Part shown: positions 11,264 to 23,310 of the stretch, piece after piece
Layout: every line of letters starts with the position of its first letter
How positions within the stretch are numbered: the stretch's first letter is position 1
The notes under the pieces: generated by a model
Databases searched by the model: none
Seen by the model: the letters and a program-made list of their open reading frames with translations, nothing else
Told to the model about the DNA's origin: nothing
Program-made: the position numbers and the translations under genes
DNA from: Mariannaea sp. PMI_226
Lineage: Eukaryota; Ascomycota; Sordariomycetes; Hypocreales; Nectriaceae
NCBI GenBank assembly: GCA_024336345.1
Contig: JANFOG010000012.1
Span: forward strand, 806,001-870,000
Length of the DNA: 64,000 nt
Reading direction: 5' to 3'

Positions 11264-12913
11264 TCATGACCGCTTAGCTCCCATCTCCTCCATGCCGTAA
11301 TCATCCCAATCCTCATCACCACTCAGTTTTCTGCCAACCCAAATTCCCACAGCCGTCAGCAGGCTGCCAAACAGAAACCAGCCCTCGAACCAGCCATCCA
11401 CGAAGCTAGGACTTAGCGCACCGCGTAACACGCTTCCAACAGCTGAGCCCAGCGCAGTCGGCAGTTGACTGCGAAGAAGCAACGATGAGGAGATGACATA
11501 TGTCGCGGCAATCTGGCCGACGACAAGCGCCATGTTCGCCTGTGCCTGGTGCAAAAGACCAGGCGTCCACTTGGCGAACAAGTGAAAGGTTTGCACGACA
11601 CTGTTTGCGCTCGCAAGGAGGATCACGCCGCTAAGAGCAAAACTAATAAAACGTGCCCATGCTAGTTGGTCGAGCTTGGGATCCCAATGCCGTGCAAAAA
11701 TAGACAAGAAGCGATTGATAGGATCGCTACTGGCGAAACTGGTTGATGGAGAGCTCGCTCTGTGTAATGTCGTCATAGTTGTCGCAACAATTCGATAGAT
11801 ACAGTAAAAACTGAAAAGATATGATGGAATAAGGAAGAATCGGCCTAAAGGTGAAGCGGCGCGGACCGTCATGTCACGGTGGTTCTTCAGTATCGAAAGG
11901 CCCGAGGCCAAATTAGCCTCCATGGCTTCGAGACCTGCAATCTCTGTTCGCAAAGTCTTTATCTCGAGCTCTTCACCCGAGCTACCGCGAAGAGAGCCCA
12001 TAAACTTTCCAACAAGGCCAGTGCCCTGGACTGGCGGCGCGGTCTGTCTCTCTGCAATCCTGCGTTCAAGATACTGCAGTCGATGGCGCTTCGTCGTCAG
12101 CATCTCATTGGCAGCCTCCAAGCCAGCCTGCTTTCGATTCACATCTCCCTCGGTAACAGGCCTCTTGCGGCGCGTCGCTGCGGCTACCAAGGTTTGCCAG
12201 GGCGATGACACCGCGGCAAAGCCCGAAAGTAGGGCCATGAGTGCGATTCCTACAACGCCAATCCTTTCAAGACAACCCCGAGTAATAATCTCAGACAGGC
12301 CAATATCCTTCTGTGGCTTCTTCACTGCCGTCATAGCATGGGTGGGAACGGCCCGGCCAACAGACCAGAAAGCGAAGAGCCATCCCAAATAGAGCAGAAG
12401 ATGCATCGCCCAAGCGGTCCTGGGAAGTGTCCCTTTTGCCGTGCGTTGAAAACTCCACCCAGCGCTTACGACCACAGACCGACATTCCAACCACGGCACG
12501 AGCACCACTAGCATGAACAGGAGGGAAGGCACTGTTATCCTGAGAGCCAACCTCCTCGATGTGTGGTTTACCACCTCCATGATCTCGTCCATAACCAATG
12601 TACCCAGCGTTGCAGCCAATCCACATGTCACACCAAAAGTCCATGCCACGCCTCGCCTCTGCCAGCTCTTGACGCCATGCTCCGCATGCGCGGCACGCAG
12701 TGCGGGGGGGGCATGAGAGGGAAGGACGTGATCTTCGCCATCGCGGGCTTCAGCGGCGCGATTCAACCGGGGGAAAATGTGGCGGACAACGAGGACGGTT
12801 ACGGAGGCGAAGACAAGGAGAAATGGGAGCGAGGCGAGGATGACGGACGTCGTGATGGGAGCCGGGTTTTCGGCTTCGCAGGAGTCGTAAGCGCAGCGTG
12901 TGAAGGGCCACAT
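11264..12913 (-). CDS. Golgi pH regulator / GPR89-like multi-pass membrane protein
   Basis: An intronless gene of 549 residues starting at ATG 12913. About nine hydrophobic segments are visible: roughly 19-48, 88-112, 120-148, 165-188, 216-238, 358-380, 417-441, 458-482 and 505-527. A hydrophilic, coiled-coil-prone loop (about 245-345) separates the two halves. This two-block layout, with a central loop beginning after SSPWQTL, matches the GPHR N-terminal domain followed by the 'abscisic acid GPCR' domain of GPR89/GTG proteins. Animal GPHR is a Golgi anion channel needed to acidify the Golgi lumen; plant relatives were proposed as receptors, which is debated. A Golgi role here is inference from the family. 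Length is somewhat above the animal protein (about 455), the extra residues lying in the first 90 and the central loop. The absence of introns stands out among its neighbours. Confidence 0.85.
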   Translation of the reverse strand: MWPFTRCAYDSCEAENPAPITTSVILASLPFLLVFASVTVLVVRHIFPRLNRAAEARDGEDHVLPSHAPPALRAAHAEHGVKSWQRRGVAWTFGVTCGLAATLGTLVMDEIMEVVNHTSRRLALRITVPSLLFMLVVLVPWLECRSVVVSAGWSFQRTAKGTLPRTAWAMHLLLYLGWLFAFWSVGRAVPTHAMTAVKKPQKDIGLSEIITRGCLERIGVVGIALMALLSGFAAVSSPWQTLVAAATRRKRPVTEGDVNRKQAGLEAANEMLTTKRHRLQYLERRIAERQTAPPVQGTGLVGKFMGSLRGSSGEELEIKTLRTEIAGLEAMEANLASGLSILKNHRDMTVRAASPLGRFFLIPSYLFSFYCIYRIVATTMTTLHRASSPSTSFASSDPINRFLSIFARHWDPKLDQLAWARFISFALSGVILLASANSVVQTFHLFAKWTPGLLHQAQANMALVVGQIAATYVISSSLLLRSQLPTALGSAVGSVLRGALSPSFVDGWFEGWFLFGSLLTAVGIWVGRKLSGDEDWDDYGMEEMGAKRS

Positions 12914-14589
12914 CGTGGAGGATGAATTAGATTAGGTGGTATCGCCAATGTCAGGTTCGTCTGCCCGCCCGTTCGCCAGGCTGGTCGTCTGTCCGTATGT
13001 CTATCTGTCTTGCGCGATTTCCCGAAGATAATCAGTGGTCGCTTCGGCTGGGTCGAGTCCGCCGAACTGTTTCTCGGTCTTGTTGGTTGATTGGGCAATT
13101 AATGAGCGAATATATGAAGCGGTTTCGTTTAATTTTCCCAACAGCAGAATCGCATCTGTCGCCGTCACTCGCCGTCGGTGCTCACCGTTCGTTGTCGATG
13201 ATCGCCGTCGTCATGAATCAGGTCAGACACTGAATGAAGTTCAGGTCTCGGGCTGGGAGAAGCAAAGTGCAACAATTGCCCCCCCCTTGTTATCGACTCT
13301 GCCAATCGACGTCACCAAGGGAAATCGGGATCGTCGTTGCCGGAACTGGACCCTTGATGACCAGAAGCGGAACGGACCATGCACTGAATCAAATCCAAAG
13401 TCGGCTCGGAGGGTCTATTTGGGGGGGGATTTCCGTTGTTGAGTTGGTCATCTATTATCTGAAATGGGTAGTGAGGTGATACGATTGATGATGCAAGGAA
13501 GAAAGGAGTAGGTTCCTCTCAGCCAGGTACCCGTAAGACTCTTGCCGTGTCTGGTTTGGTCTCTTTCCCATTTTCTTTGGTGTTGGCGTTGGCGTTGGCG
13601 GCAACGTCAGCGGGCAGCGTTGAATAGATTGCTTTTCTGCCCTAGGCTGCCCTACTATTGGCAGGGTTATTAGCGGGGTCAATAGCAGGATCAATAGTAG
13701 GAAGTAGTTTGTAGCACATAAGTTCTGCTCACACAGTAACAACACACCACCTCGTCGCCCATTGTTACAGAAGCCGTCAGGCATAGATAAAGAGAAAGGG
13801 CTCTCTGCTTGGCACTCATTTTGGTAACTATTGCTACCTCCCTTAATTACGTACGGTACCCCTTTGGTACCTTGGACTACCACACTTTATTTACCCGCGG
13901 TAGGCTCTTCCAGCAGGTTGGATGGTACGTACTGTACACATACTATATTTAGGGCCACTTTAACCCCCCTGAGCATTGCATGTCATGCTTTTCGATAAGA
14001 AGCAAGACATCCCCGCGCGCACGCACGCACTCTACCACAACCTTGGTAGGCTCTGAACTGTCTACAAATTCAAGGTATCTATCTACCTTGCCTAGGTACT
14101 TACAGATAGTTGTCAAGCATGTACAACTGACGAGTCACTCCCGGATTCGTCCCGAGAGACAGTAAAGGACCGCACGGACTCTATCTATCTGAAAAACAAA
14201 AGATTCCCTGACCTGGAGGTTCTGCACTTCTCAAACTCTCACAATCGATCGTTGTCTTGGTCAAGAATATTGTGAATTAAGGAATACAAGCTATAGTACT
14301 GATACACACAACGATTCCCTGATTATAGCATGGTTCGTAGACAGCACATAGTGATGTTCTATGAATCAGCACCACTCTGTCACTGCAACTGTTCATTACC
14401 ATCAATTTCCAATTCATCGAACCCTCGCAAACAGGCTATAATCACTTGTATTCCCCCGGTGAGTATATGTTCATAACTCCGTTACATTTCCCACTTCATG
14501 ATAACTCCTTTCGGTAATAGCAAGGGTAACAGCACTCCAACCAGTCTGTCAGGCAAGTTTATTACCCTAATTCGGGGTTTCCCGCAGTT
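12914..14589. other. intergenic, upstream of the GPHR-like gene
   Basis: Presumably the GPHR promoter at the left end. An imperfect direct repeat of the type GGRTCAATAGYAGGA occurs twice in a row around 13675-13705, and a CCTAGGTAC copy of the dispersed motif near 14091-14099. No gene with family resemblance was found. Confidence 0.55.
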
Positions 14590-15138
14590 TCAGAATCCAT
14601 GGCTGTCAACTTTGCTTGCTGCGCATGTTTCCGTAGTGAACTTCTCAGTCTGGTCATCTCCGTGTGCATCCCCAGCCCCTAGACTAAAGTTTTTCATAGC
14701 TGCTTCGTGTTGGGCGAAGATCTGTGATTGATACGTCGCGTTCGCTGCCACACCCTGCAGATACAATCTCTTCCGTAATGCTTGTGATGTTTGTCGGTTA
14801 ACTCTTTTGGCTCGTTTGGTGTTTAAGTCGAATACCGGAGACTTGATAGAACTTCGAGCTCGTGGGTTTATATCACAATGGAATCGGATGGAGAAGCTAG
14901 GGGTTTGTCTCAAAGTAACTGGTGGTGGCTCCCTTCGTGTATCCTCAGAGACAGCTATTGATCGGGCCAGGCGTCCAGTCTCAGGTGTCTCCGGAGTGAT
15001 GGCCAAATCTTTGAACTCGTATCGAGTCTTCCTCCTCTTGAGCATCCTTTGGGCTTCTATAACAAGGATCGTCATGAATATGGAACGGCTCGTACATTTG
15101 AGTTTAGCCTTCGTCCAACCCCCATTGCTCACTCCCAT
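14590..15138 (-). CDS. hypothetical protein (doubtful)
   Basis: An open frame of 182 residues from an ATG at 15138. The product is basic, with no hydrophobic segment, no signal peptide and no family I recognise. It includes KRRKTRYEFKDLA and a run rich in Arg and Thr. An overlapping open frame runs on the opposite strand (14807-15187), so neither strand is clearly favoured. It lies between the GPHR-like and USP genes, and no intron-bounded extension was found. It could be an orphan gene, an exon of a longer untranslated transcript, or chance. Confidence 0.22.
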   Translation of the reverse strand: MGVSNGGWTKAKLKCTSRSIFMTILVIEAQRMLKRRKTRYEFKDLAITPETPETGRLARSIAVSEDTRREPPPVTLRQTPSFSIRFHCDINPRARSSIKSPVFDLNTKRAKRVNRQTSQALRKRLYLQGVAANATYQSQIFAQHEAAMKNFSLGAGDAHGDDQTEKFTTETCAASKVDSHGF

Positions 15139-15390
15139 CTTGAACTCCACCACTCGTTGGATATTTATCGTCCAATCGCGTAGTTAGGTAATCCAAGAGC
15201 GTTGTACCCTGCAGCCTTGTGGTCATCTTTCAACGCAGAGGCATTAGAACTAGGGTTACAACACGTATGAGCCACTGAAAACTCTCTGCCCTGAGGTTTC
15301 GATTTCTTCATGGGGTCGGTCAAGACTGCCGCGGTTGTACGAGTACCGTATCATGTCGCTGTCGTTGGGCTTTTGGCCAACCATGTTCTT

Positions 15391-17959
15391 CTATGATGTG
15401 GCCTTTTGTTCCGTCGAACCTGTATCGTCGTCCTCATCGTCGTCATCTTCGACCTTCATCTTAAAAGCAGCCGCCTCTCCGACCTCCATCTTGTGCAATT
15501 GTTCCAACTTCTGCTTATCAAGTGCTTGCTGACCTGTCATTACTTCAAATTCCGCAGAGTCGTCATCATCCTCATCATCAGTGTCGGGGCTGGCGTTCTC
15601 CTTGACGGTGCGCACTTCCTCGCTGATGCTAGAAGGTCCGGGAGACCGAGGGTGAAGCAACAGGCCAGGATTAATTGGTTTGATAGTTGGGTCGAAAGCA
15701 GCAGGAAGGCCGAGAACGCGAGCAACTTGGTGCGCTTCTTCATCGGGGGAATTATGAATCTCAAGCTCGTATGTGCTACTAGATTCACTGTCGGCTTCGT
15801 GTTTTCCATGGGTAGCAGAAAGCATTGCAGCATAGGTCTGTCTGTTTGAGTCATTTGCCCGCTTCGACTTCTTCTTCAAGCGCTTTTCTGTGGGCCGAAC
15901 GACGACAACTGGCACAGGTGAATACTGGAGACAGTACTTGGAGAATGAGTTGCGGGTGTTGACCAAGCCTTGAATACCCCCAAGAGAGCGGCCCCTGGTT
16001 CCCACCACGAGCATAGCTGGCTGATACATTTGAATCTGTGACAGTTAGCCATTGTTCTTGACGTATATTGCACCATGGCAGTCCATACCAGCTTTTGGAA
16101 TGTCCCATGAAGTTTTCCAACAGCATATTCCAGAATGATGCTTACGGCGCGATTGCTGCCGTTGCGCTGCACGATTCCATCCATGACATTTTTTGCATCA
16201 TCTAGATATGCTTTGTCGGACAAGCGAACCTCTTTTTCCATGACTCGGACGCAAACGATCTCGTCGCCATCATCGACCAGCTCATCTAGCAGCCACTGGA
16301 GGGCAAAGTTGGAATATGAGTGTTCATCAACGCCAACCATAAAGGTGCGCGACCTACGACGCGGCTGGTAGCCCTTGTGTCTGACATTGAGCGTAAGTGA
16401 AATGGTATTGTTCTTGGTCGGTTCGCCAGCTGGAAGGTTGTCGAATGCAATATGACGTTGGAACCTGTCGGGCGGGGTCTCAGTTAGCGTCGTCGCCATC
16501 GTATTGGTGAATGCCACAAGATGTGCGCGCAGAGATAGGAAGATTTAGGTGAACACGAGATAAGGGGAGGAAAGAGGAGGTTGAACAAGTGTAACAAGAG
16601 GGAATCGGAATGAGGAGTGGTGAAGATGATGAGGAGAAGGCAAAGTTTCTGCGGGAATTTGCCGCCCAAGGAGCCACAACAGGGTCACAGTGGCTGTGAT
16701 GGGATGGCCTGACCCAAGCGAAGTGGCTAGCTAAATGAGCTCTTTGGTCATCCCCACGACTGAAGAACCAAGATTCGGGAACAGCGGGGTAGTGGTGGCA
16801 TATTTGGTGGGACCAAAAGCCTAAAAACAAGCGGCCTAGATCGAGGGTTGTGGCCAAGGTCCCACCGAGCCGGGATTCGAATTATGCGTGCAGTTCATGC
16901 CGAAAGCGTTTGTTGGCTGGTCTTCATGTCGTCGCCCAGTTGAGGAATTGGAACTTGACTCTGTCTCTGAGCAATCCGAGCATAGCTCAGGCTAATTCGG
17001 CATCATTTCGAATAACTTGCGGATTTCTTAGTCGTACAGATCGGGCTGATTGTCAGACCATAACACAGAGACTGGCTGTCTGTCCTATCTGACAATTGCA
17101 TGGTAGGGCAGAAGCAGTAAGTATTGGAAGATGCCGCTTCAACCGAGACCTAGACGCATCCGGTACATCTGGCCGAGACAGTGACTCAAGTAAGTGAACG
17201 GAATGTTTTGCCTGTATATGGCTGCCGTGTCGTTCAAATCTCGGCATCGAGAGCCGAGACGCCGTCGCGCAGGTATGTTGCCATGGTACAGATGGCCAGA
17301 TAATATTCGTCCTAATCCATTCTCTCTTGGTGGTTATGAGAACCGCTCCGTTTGACCGAGCCAGAGACTTCTCTGGTATATTGCGCCAATTCGACAAACC
17401 AGAATCTCCACGATCAGATCGTGGAGGTAGATATGGTGGGGCAGTGAAACAGCAATGTGAGAAACGAAAAGGGGGAAAAGAGGTAGCTGCAAGAACCAGA
17501 ACTGTGCCACACAAGTAATATATGAGAAGAACAAAAAAAAAATACGTTGGTAGTTTACCTTTCATGAGGAGGCGAGCTGGCTCGAATGCGAGAACCGCAC
17601 ATATGGTGAGGATCACCTTGAGGCAATGACGGATTCCTTGGTCGACGAAACGTGACAGAGCTAACGGATCCTTTGCGGTCCAGAATGAAAGCACTCTCGT
17701 TCACATTGGTGTCGGTACTCTCGAGGCTGGAACTGCGTGCAGCAGCAAGGTCCGGCGCAAAGGAAATGCTCGACTTGTGGCCGGAAGAATTATCACCGTC
17801 ACTACCGCTGGCCCTCACGCTGGTACCAGAGCCATCAATGGTTGCATCGGAGGGAAAGTACTCTTCTTTGGAGCCGCTTGGAGGTTGGATAGTTTTAGGT
17901 GAGATATCAGAATCAGATCGTCGGATTGGAGAAGGTAGAACTGTCGAGGGCGTCGCCAT
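15391..17959 (-). CDS. universal stress protein (USP) family protein
   Basis: Exons 17959-17559, 16464-16089 and 16035-15391, giving 473 residues. Exon 1 encodes a Ser/Pro-rich region ending in VTFRRPRNPSLPQG, a conserved block before the domain in filamentous fungal USPs. The joint gives E-R-FQRHIAFDNL. The USP domain (about 165-315) begins SRTFMVGVDEHSYSNFALQWLLDEL. It ends with the nucleotide-binding-type loop VGTRGRSLGG and RNSFSKY...VPVVVVRP. The C-terminal third is acidic and disordered, with two Asp-rich clusters. USP domains bind ATP or mediate stress-related interactions; the fungal protein's role is not established. The first intron (17558-16465, 1,094 nt) is far longer than any other here and contains a perfect inverted repeat. 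An ATG at 16499 reads in frame into exon 2, which would allow a shorter protein from an internal promoter. Confidence 0.85.
17406..17426. repeat. perfect inverted repeat (10-bp arms, 1-nt spacer) inside USP intron 1
   Basis: The arm CTCCACGATC at 17406-17415 is followed by one A and its exact complement GATCGTGGAG at 17417-17426. Such compact dyads are typical dimeric transcription-factor sites. It lies in the 1.1-kb intron, upstream of the alternative ATG at 16499. Confidence 0.85.
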
Positions 17960-20900
17960 GTCGAGTCTGGCAAACGTAAATAGACAAAAGTAGGACTTAT
18001 GTCCGTTTGACGTCAGCTATTCTCGATACTTCTCTTGCGCCGGCGGAAGAAACGATAAAGGACGAAATCAAGGAAAAATAGAGGTGCCCATGCAAAGTAT
18101 TATGTAGTCTGGTTGTTGTGCGAAGTAAATAAGGTAGGCCGCTCACCGCGGAGCGAGATGCGAAGGTAGTAAAATAGTTAACTTGATGAGGGAGGTATAG
18201 CTTTTGTGAATGTCTTAGTTTAGTGGTCGGCGAGGCGGGCGATTCGCGGGGAAAGCTTTCAACGATCTTATTTGCGTTTTCGTTTTTTCCTTTTTATTTT
18301 TATTTTTTACTTTCGGTTCCCTGCAGACGGACGATCTATGCCAGAAAACAGAAACACCGATAAGCAGAAATTGCTGGTGCCTGGTTTAGGAGGGGTGTAT
18401 CGAGACGAAGTGTATCGCAAACACGCACGCGCAGGCAAAGCAGAGACCGGCGCCGTTGCTTTTTCGTCCGTCGCGATCAAACAAGGTATGTGCCTTACCT
18501 TATGTACCTGAATATGATATGGCACGATACGGCGGAGATACGAAATCGAAATGTGTGTGGAGGAGGGCAGGTACAAGACTGTGATATAGCGATTGGGTAT
18601 CAGGCAAGAGGCAACCGGTGGTTCGTCTGTACGTTGTCGCAGGGAAGGAGCAGATGCAAGCAACCAACGCAGGGCGCGGGTGCAGGACAGGTGAGGTACC
18701 TGCTTGGGGCACAAGGTATGGATTGGAAGACAGGGATGGGAGACGGAAGGAGAAGGACATGCAACGGGCCGTTTGGTTTGGTTTGGTCTGGTCTGATCGG
18801 AAGATATGGCAGGTGTAGGGGAGAAAAAAACCCAGGCAGGGATAGTCGTACTGTCTTGTGAAAGAAGGATGATTCGAAGCGGCGAGCGGCCGGCAGATTT
18901 GGGAGCTAGAAACCCGATATTTGGGGTTCAAGAGGCTCAGTCAAGACAACGAGATTAAATGGTGGCCAAGGTGTGGGGGATGCAAATGACGGATAGTGAG
19001 AAATGGAGCAATACGCCGCAAGCCGTAGTTACGAGGTCCCGCCAACGGTGAGAAAAGGTGAAGCGGAAGGAGGAATGATAAAGTGACTGCGTGTTGCGTG
19101 GTGAGCGATACGACGAGTTGACGATCACACCAACAAGTGGTGACGGTTGGACAAGAACCAGGGCTCTTCGTGACTCCGAGCACGCCAGGTAGGTACGTAG
19201 CGTCAGCCCAGATGCCGCCCAAGGTAAGGTTATGGTCAGGCTAGGAATGGCTTGTGAGCGGGGAGGTGTGATGAGATGGGGGGGAGGGGGAGGTGTGGAA
19301 GGATTAAGGTGTGTGAAACAGGGTGTCCCAGACCCCAGCAATTACTCTATAGGTACCAAGGTAGGCAAGGTAGGGTTCTGTAGTGTGGTGGTGTGGTTGT
19401 GCTGTGGGACAGGTAACTACCAGAGGTACGTATTCACGCGCGCACCGAAAGGAAGTGGCGTGGGATCTTTCCCGTCGTGAGAGATGCTTGACAGATTTGA
19501 GATGCAGGAGAGGCAGCTACTATGCTATGACCAGAGCAACTACTGTTGATAATTGATGACCCTCCGTATGGAAGATTCCTAAGTGATTCTCAAAACGCCA
19601 ATAATGATCGACGCATGGACTGCTAACCTAACTTGCCTAAGAACGTAAGTATGTAGGTATGTACGTTTCCTTTTTTTTTTTTTTTTTACCAACTGAGAGC
19701 TTCGATTATGTGGGAATATAGGTACCTACTCAGAGACAGCTTAAGAATCCGAGTTGAATCAGCGACAGCAAGAGGAAGGGAGTTTCTGCATGGATGACCA
19801 CAGCACTTGATGAAATCCTTCCCTCCTCTCATCCGTTTGAAGAGACAAGATCCGGTTCATTCATGTTGGCTGAGCCATAAATCAAGGAGACAACTCATAG
19901 GAATACGCATAGCGCGGTAAATAACTGGACAAGGTAGTACTGTATGTATGTGATGCAGCTGAACTGCAGCCATAAGAACAGCCACAATTACCCAAGTCAC
20001 AATTGAGACTGCATCCTGCCCTCTTGATTTCACATTGTCCGGGAAATCGCCGAGTCCCTCAAAACCTATACGCAATGTTCGGCAGGTTTGCAATGGTTGA
20101 TGGTGTGTACATAATCTCCCTCTTTTCTCCCCCCCTCGTCTCCCATCCATCTGCTGGGTTCATTCGATTCTGTTGTTGCGGTCATGCACAGGGGGGGAAG
20201 CACAAGGCTTGCTCATGCAGGACAGGCCGTGCGTCCGGCAGCGAGATTGATTGTCGATTGAAACGACGGTACGGAAGTACATACGCGAGGTTATGCGAGG
20301 GTATAAAAGCTTTATCGTCCGCCGCATGGTTGAGTGCATGCGCTGGTGGTGGCTATTAATTGGCCAGAAGATCAAGAGAAGTGACGAAAATTTGGCTCAC
20401 AGTAGCTGACTATCTACGTAAGTCAGCCAGCTTCTGACCGAGGATATTGTAATCAATCAAGCAGATTTTTCCATTTGTAAAAGCTGAAAATTGAGTCCTT
20501 TGCGATGGCACTACGTGCTGGGTGGGTGAGGTATGTGTGCCAGGTAATATCAATTGTCCTCAAGCTGTGTATTTCTAATACACCAAGCAACACCATGGCA
20601 GCCGCAACATCCACTCACGTTTTAAAATACCTAGGTAGCTAATTAAGTAGGTAATCAAGTTTGCCAGAAAGCTACCAACTCCTACGCATCTGTTTCTCCG
20701 TCTCCGGGCGCATCACCCGTCTTGGTAGCTTGGCAGCATAGCTTGGTAGAACCTCATCACATGGGAAGGCTGATCCCTTCTTCTTTTTTCCCTTCTCCCA
20801 GGCTGACAGAAGGCCAAAGGCCCATTGAGGGAAGAGCCCACTTAATTGCCTTGGGAGTCCCGGTGCACTAATGCGACCTTGTTTCCTCCACCCTCACCTC

Positions 20901-22218
20901 GGGGCTCCAAATCCCGCCGTCCCGGGGCGCGCGCCGCTCCCACCCAAACACGGCGGGCGGGCATCCCTCCTTATTCTGGTTCCATCGCTGCCCAACAGTG
21001 TGCGAATGGGTTTAGAGAGAAACCTGGAACCACAAAATCCAGGTCTTTTTTCACTAACTTATGGGGAGATGTCCCGGTTTTCCCTCCAGGCTAACTTGTT
21101 TGCTTTCCCTCCTTTTTCTTTTCTTTTCTCGAAGGAGAAAGAAAGAGAGAGAAAAAAAAAACCCTTTGTGGGCTTTTGCTGATCAGTCGATTCGGGCTGC
21201 CGACCCAACCTCCGGGATATCTAGCTCGGGGATGCAAACTCCGAGGTTAGCAGTGTTGTTGTCTCTTGTTTCCCAACCACACTTCACCCACTTGTGCACA
21301 CCATCTCGACCGTCTCATCTGGCTGATAGGGTTTGTGCACCAAGCTATGAAATAGCGTTGAGCGTATCCGTACACCGGTCTGTGAAGTGTGGCCCCAAGT
21401 TATCCAGCGCATCCAGCCCCGATTCCGCAAACCCTTTTCGCTTAAGAGGAAACGGGGAGTGTCTTCTCACTAATAAACCCACTCGCCCTAGAAATCTCAA
21501 ATTAACTCCTGCGCTTGTGTATTCACCCGATATCAAGCGTCCCATGTATTAGGGTCACGGGTTCCAAAAGCCTTGGCCAGCCTCCTAGGATCTCGAGTGG
21601 GGTCTAACTCGTGAGAAGGGAGTCGAAACGAAACTAATGAATTATGAAGAGCCTTGTTGCTGCACTGAGTTGCAAAGTTCCTCCAGTTTCTCAGACTGCT
21701 TCAAGCACGGATAATCCCAAGGATGGTCTGTGTACGAAGCACCACCCCGTCAGCAGTGGCTTTGATAAGTCATGTAATTACGGGGTGCTAGGGAGGCAAA
21801 TCTGTCCGTCAGTTAGAGTACCTGACTTGGCAGGCAAAGTGACCGATGTCGTCGCATGACGCGGATATTCCGGAACGCAGCATCGTTTCCAGCACGGACA
21901 GAGCTCGAAATACGGGAGGTTACGGAAGAAGTTTTGAGTGTGCTGCATCCGCAAGTTGCGTGATGGCTGTAAGTTACAGACATCCAACCAACGTCTGTTT
22001 CTCACCGCCCTGTTTCCTCCACCAATACTTTGTCCATCTGCTACTGTAGGTCATCCTTGAATGGATGGAGCCTTTGCCTGCAATTGCCTGTGAATTTCAA
22101 TTTTTCTTACCCGCCTCACAAGGGAGAAGCTCCGTCCCTCGCCACCACCTCCAAGCCCTCCTTCGTCCGAAAGCTGACTGGCACGAGCCAGGCAAAACCC
22201 GGTCGTGCTGGGGGAGAA

Positions 22219-22253
<35 letters not shown>

Positions 22254-23310
22254 CCTACAAAGGCTGCCAAGAGTGCTGCGGACGGGCAGCTGCTTTTCAC
22301 AATGCTAAATCTTAATTATTGATTACCAAGTTGGTAAGCAACATGCATAGCCAGCAGGTTCTCTGAATTCCATTTTTTTTATTATTATTTTTTTGGCACG
22401 ATCATCCATTGGTAGACAGAACCACAATCCTACTTCATCATCCTGCAGCTCTTATGTCCGCGCAGAGCACCCCTCAGCGTCTATCTCCGCTGAGATGACA
22501 TTAACTCTCGCGTCTGGATACGCCGTCTCATTCTCTGTCAGTCCAGACGAAATTAGGAGTACCCTTCAGCCTCCGGTATTTGAAGGGTCTGTTTCAATGC
22601 CTGCCAAGATCTCTCTGTTCGATCACTGTCCACTAACACGTGCAGCATGCCCAGAAGCCAAGAGTTACAAGCCTCACGTGGCACCTGTTCCCGGGGTGTT
22701 GCTGGCGCCCCTCAGCCTCCGTCGTCGATCAAACTAAACATTGGCGTTGACTTTATTGAACCAACTAGCTATTCGTATACGTACGCACACAGAATGTAAC
22801 CAGCCCTAGCGGAATGTCTCACCCTGCCAGCTTCTGCTTGGCACACCATGCGTCAGACAGCCAAGGCGGAGCCCGGCACTTGTGACTACCTGCATATCTT
22901 GGCCGCAACTTGAGGCGTAAAGTAAAACCGTCAACAGAGCTACAGCGACATAGCATATTGAAACGTCTGCGTAACATTGAATCGTCAATTAAATTTCACA
23001 TTGCCTCTTTCTTTTTGGTTTGTCCTCCAGGATCCCACACCTCTAGTCATAAGAGAGGAGGATAGTCACCTCTACCTAACCTCACAGACAGCCCATCTCG
23101 AGGAAATCCTCAAGCTTTTGCACGAGCATCACCAACTCCGAGACGCCGTTGCCATGCCATGCATTCGTTCCCTTTCGGTTAGCACTACGCATAACCAACC
23201 CTTATTGTTCACTCCCCGTCTTGATTCTCGAATTCCACCGGTTTCGTTTTGATCCAAGACAACAGGTAAACGGGCAATCTGGTTTGCCAAGTCTCCCATC
23301 CTACGGAACT
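17960..23310. other. gene-poor region, about 5.3 kb, between USP and eIF3l
   Basis: No supported gene. It holds the USP promoter (left end), several copies of the GGTACCTA-type motif (18694-18702, 19351-19357, 19719-19728, 20628-20637), a T16 run near 19671-19687, CT-rich stretches (20770-21160) and the long G run at 22219-22251. Open frames such as 18500-18931 (minus), 21061-21552 and 22393-22737 are compositionally biased, overlap other frames and resemble nothing known. No transposase, reverse transcriptase or terminal repeats were recognised. Confidence 0.6.
22219..22251 (+). repeat. homopolymer run of 33 G
   Basis: Thirty-three consecutive G residues, preceded by GGGGGAGAA. The tract can form G-quadruplexes and is prone to length error in sequencing and assembly, so the true length is uncertain. 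Confidence 0.9.

Noticed and set aside
18500..18931. 143-codon minus-strand open frame
   Set aside because: It has tRNA- and domain-free, biased composition and overlapping frames on the other strand; nothing supports coding.
21061..21552. 163-codon plus-strand open frame
   Set aside because: It is built over CT- and GA-rich tracts; no motif or intron structure.
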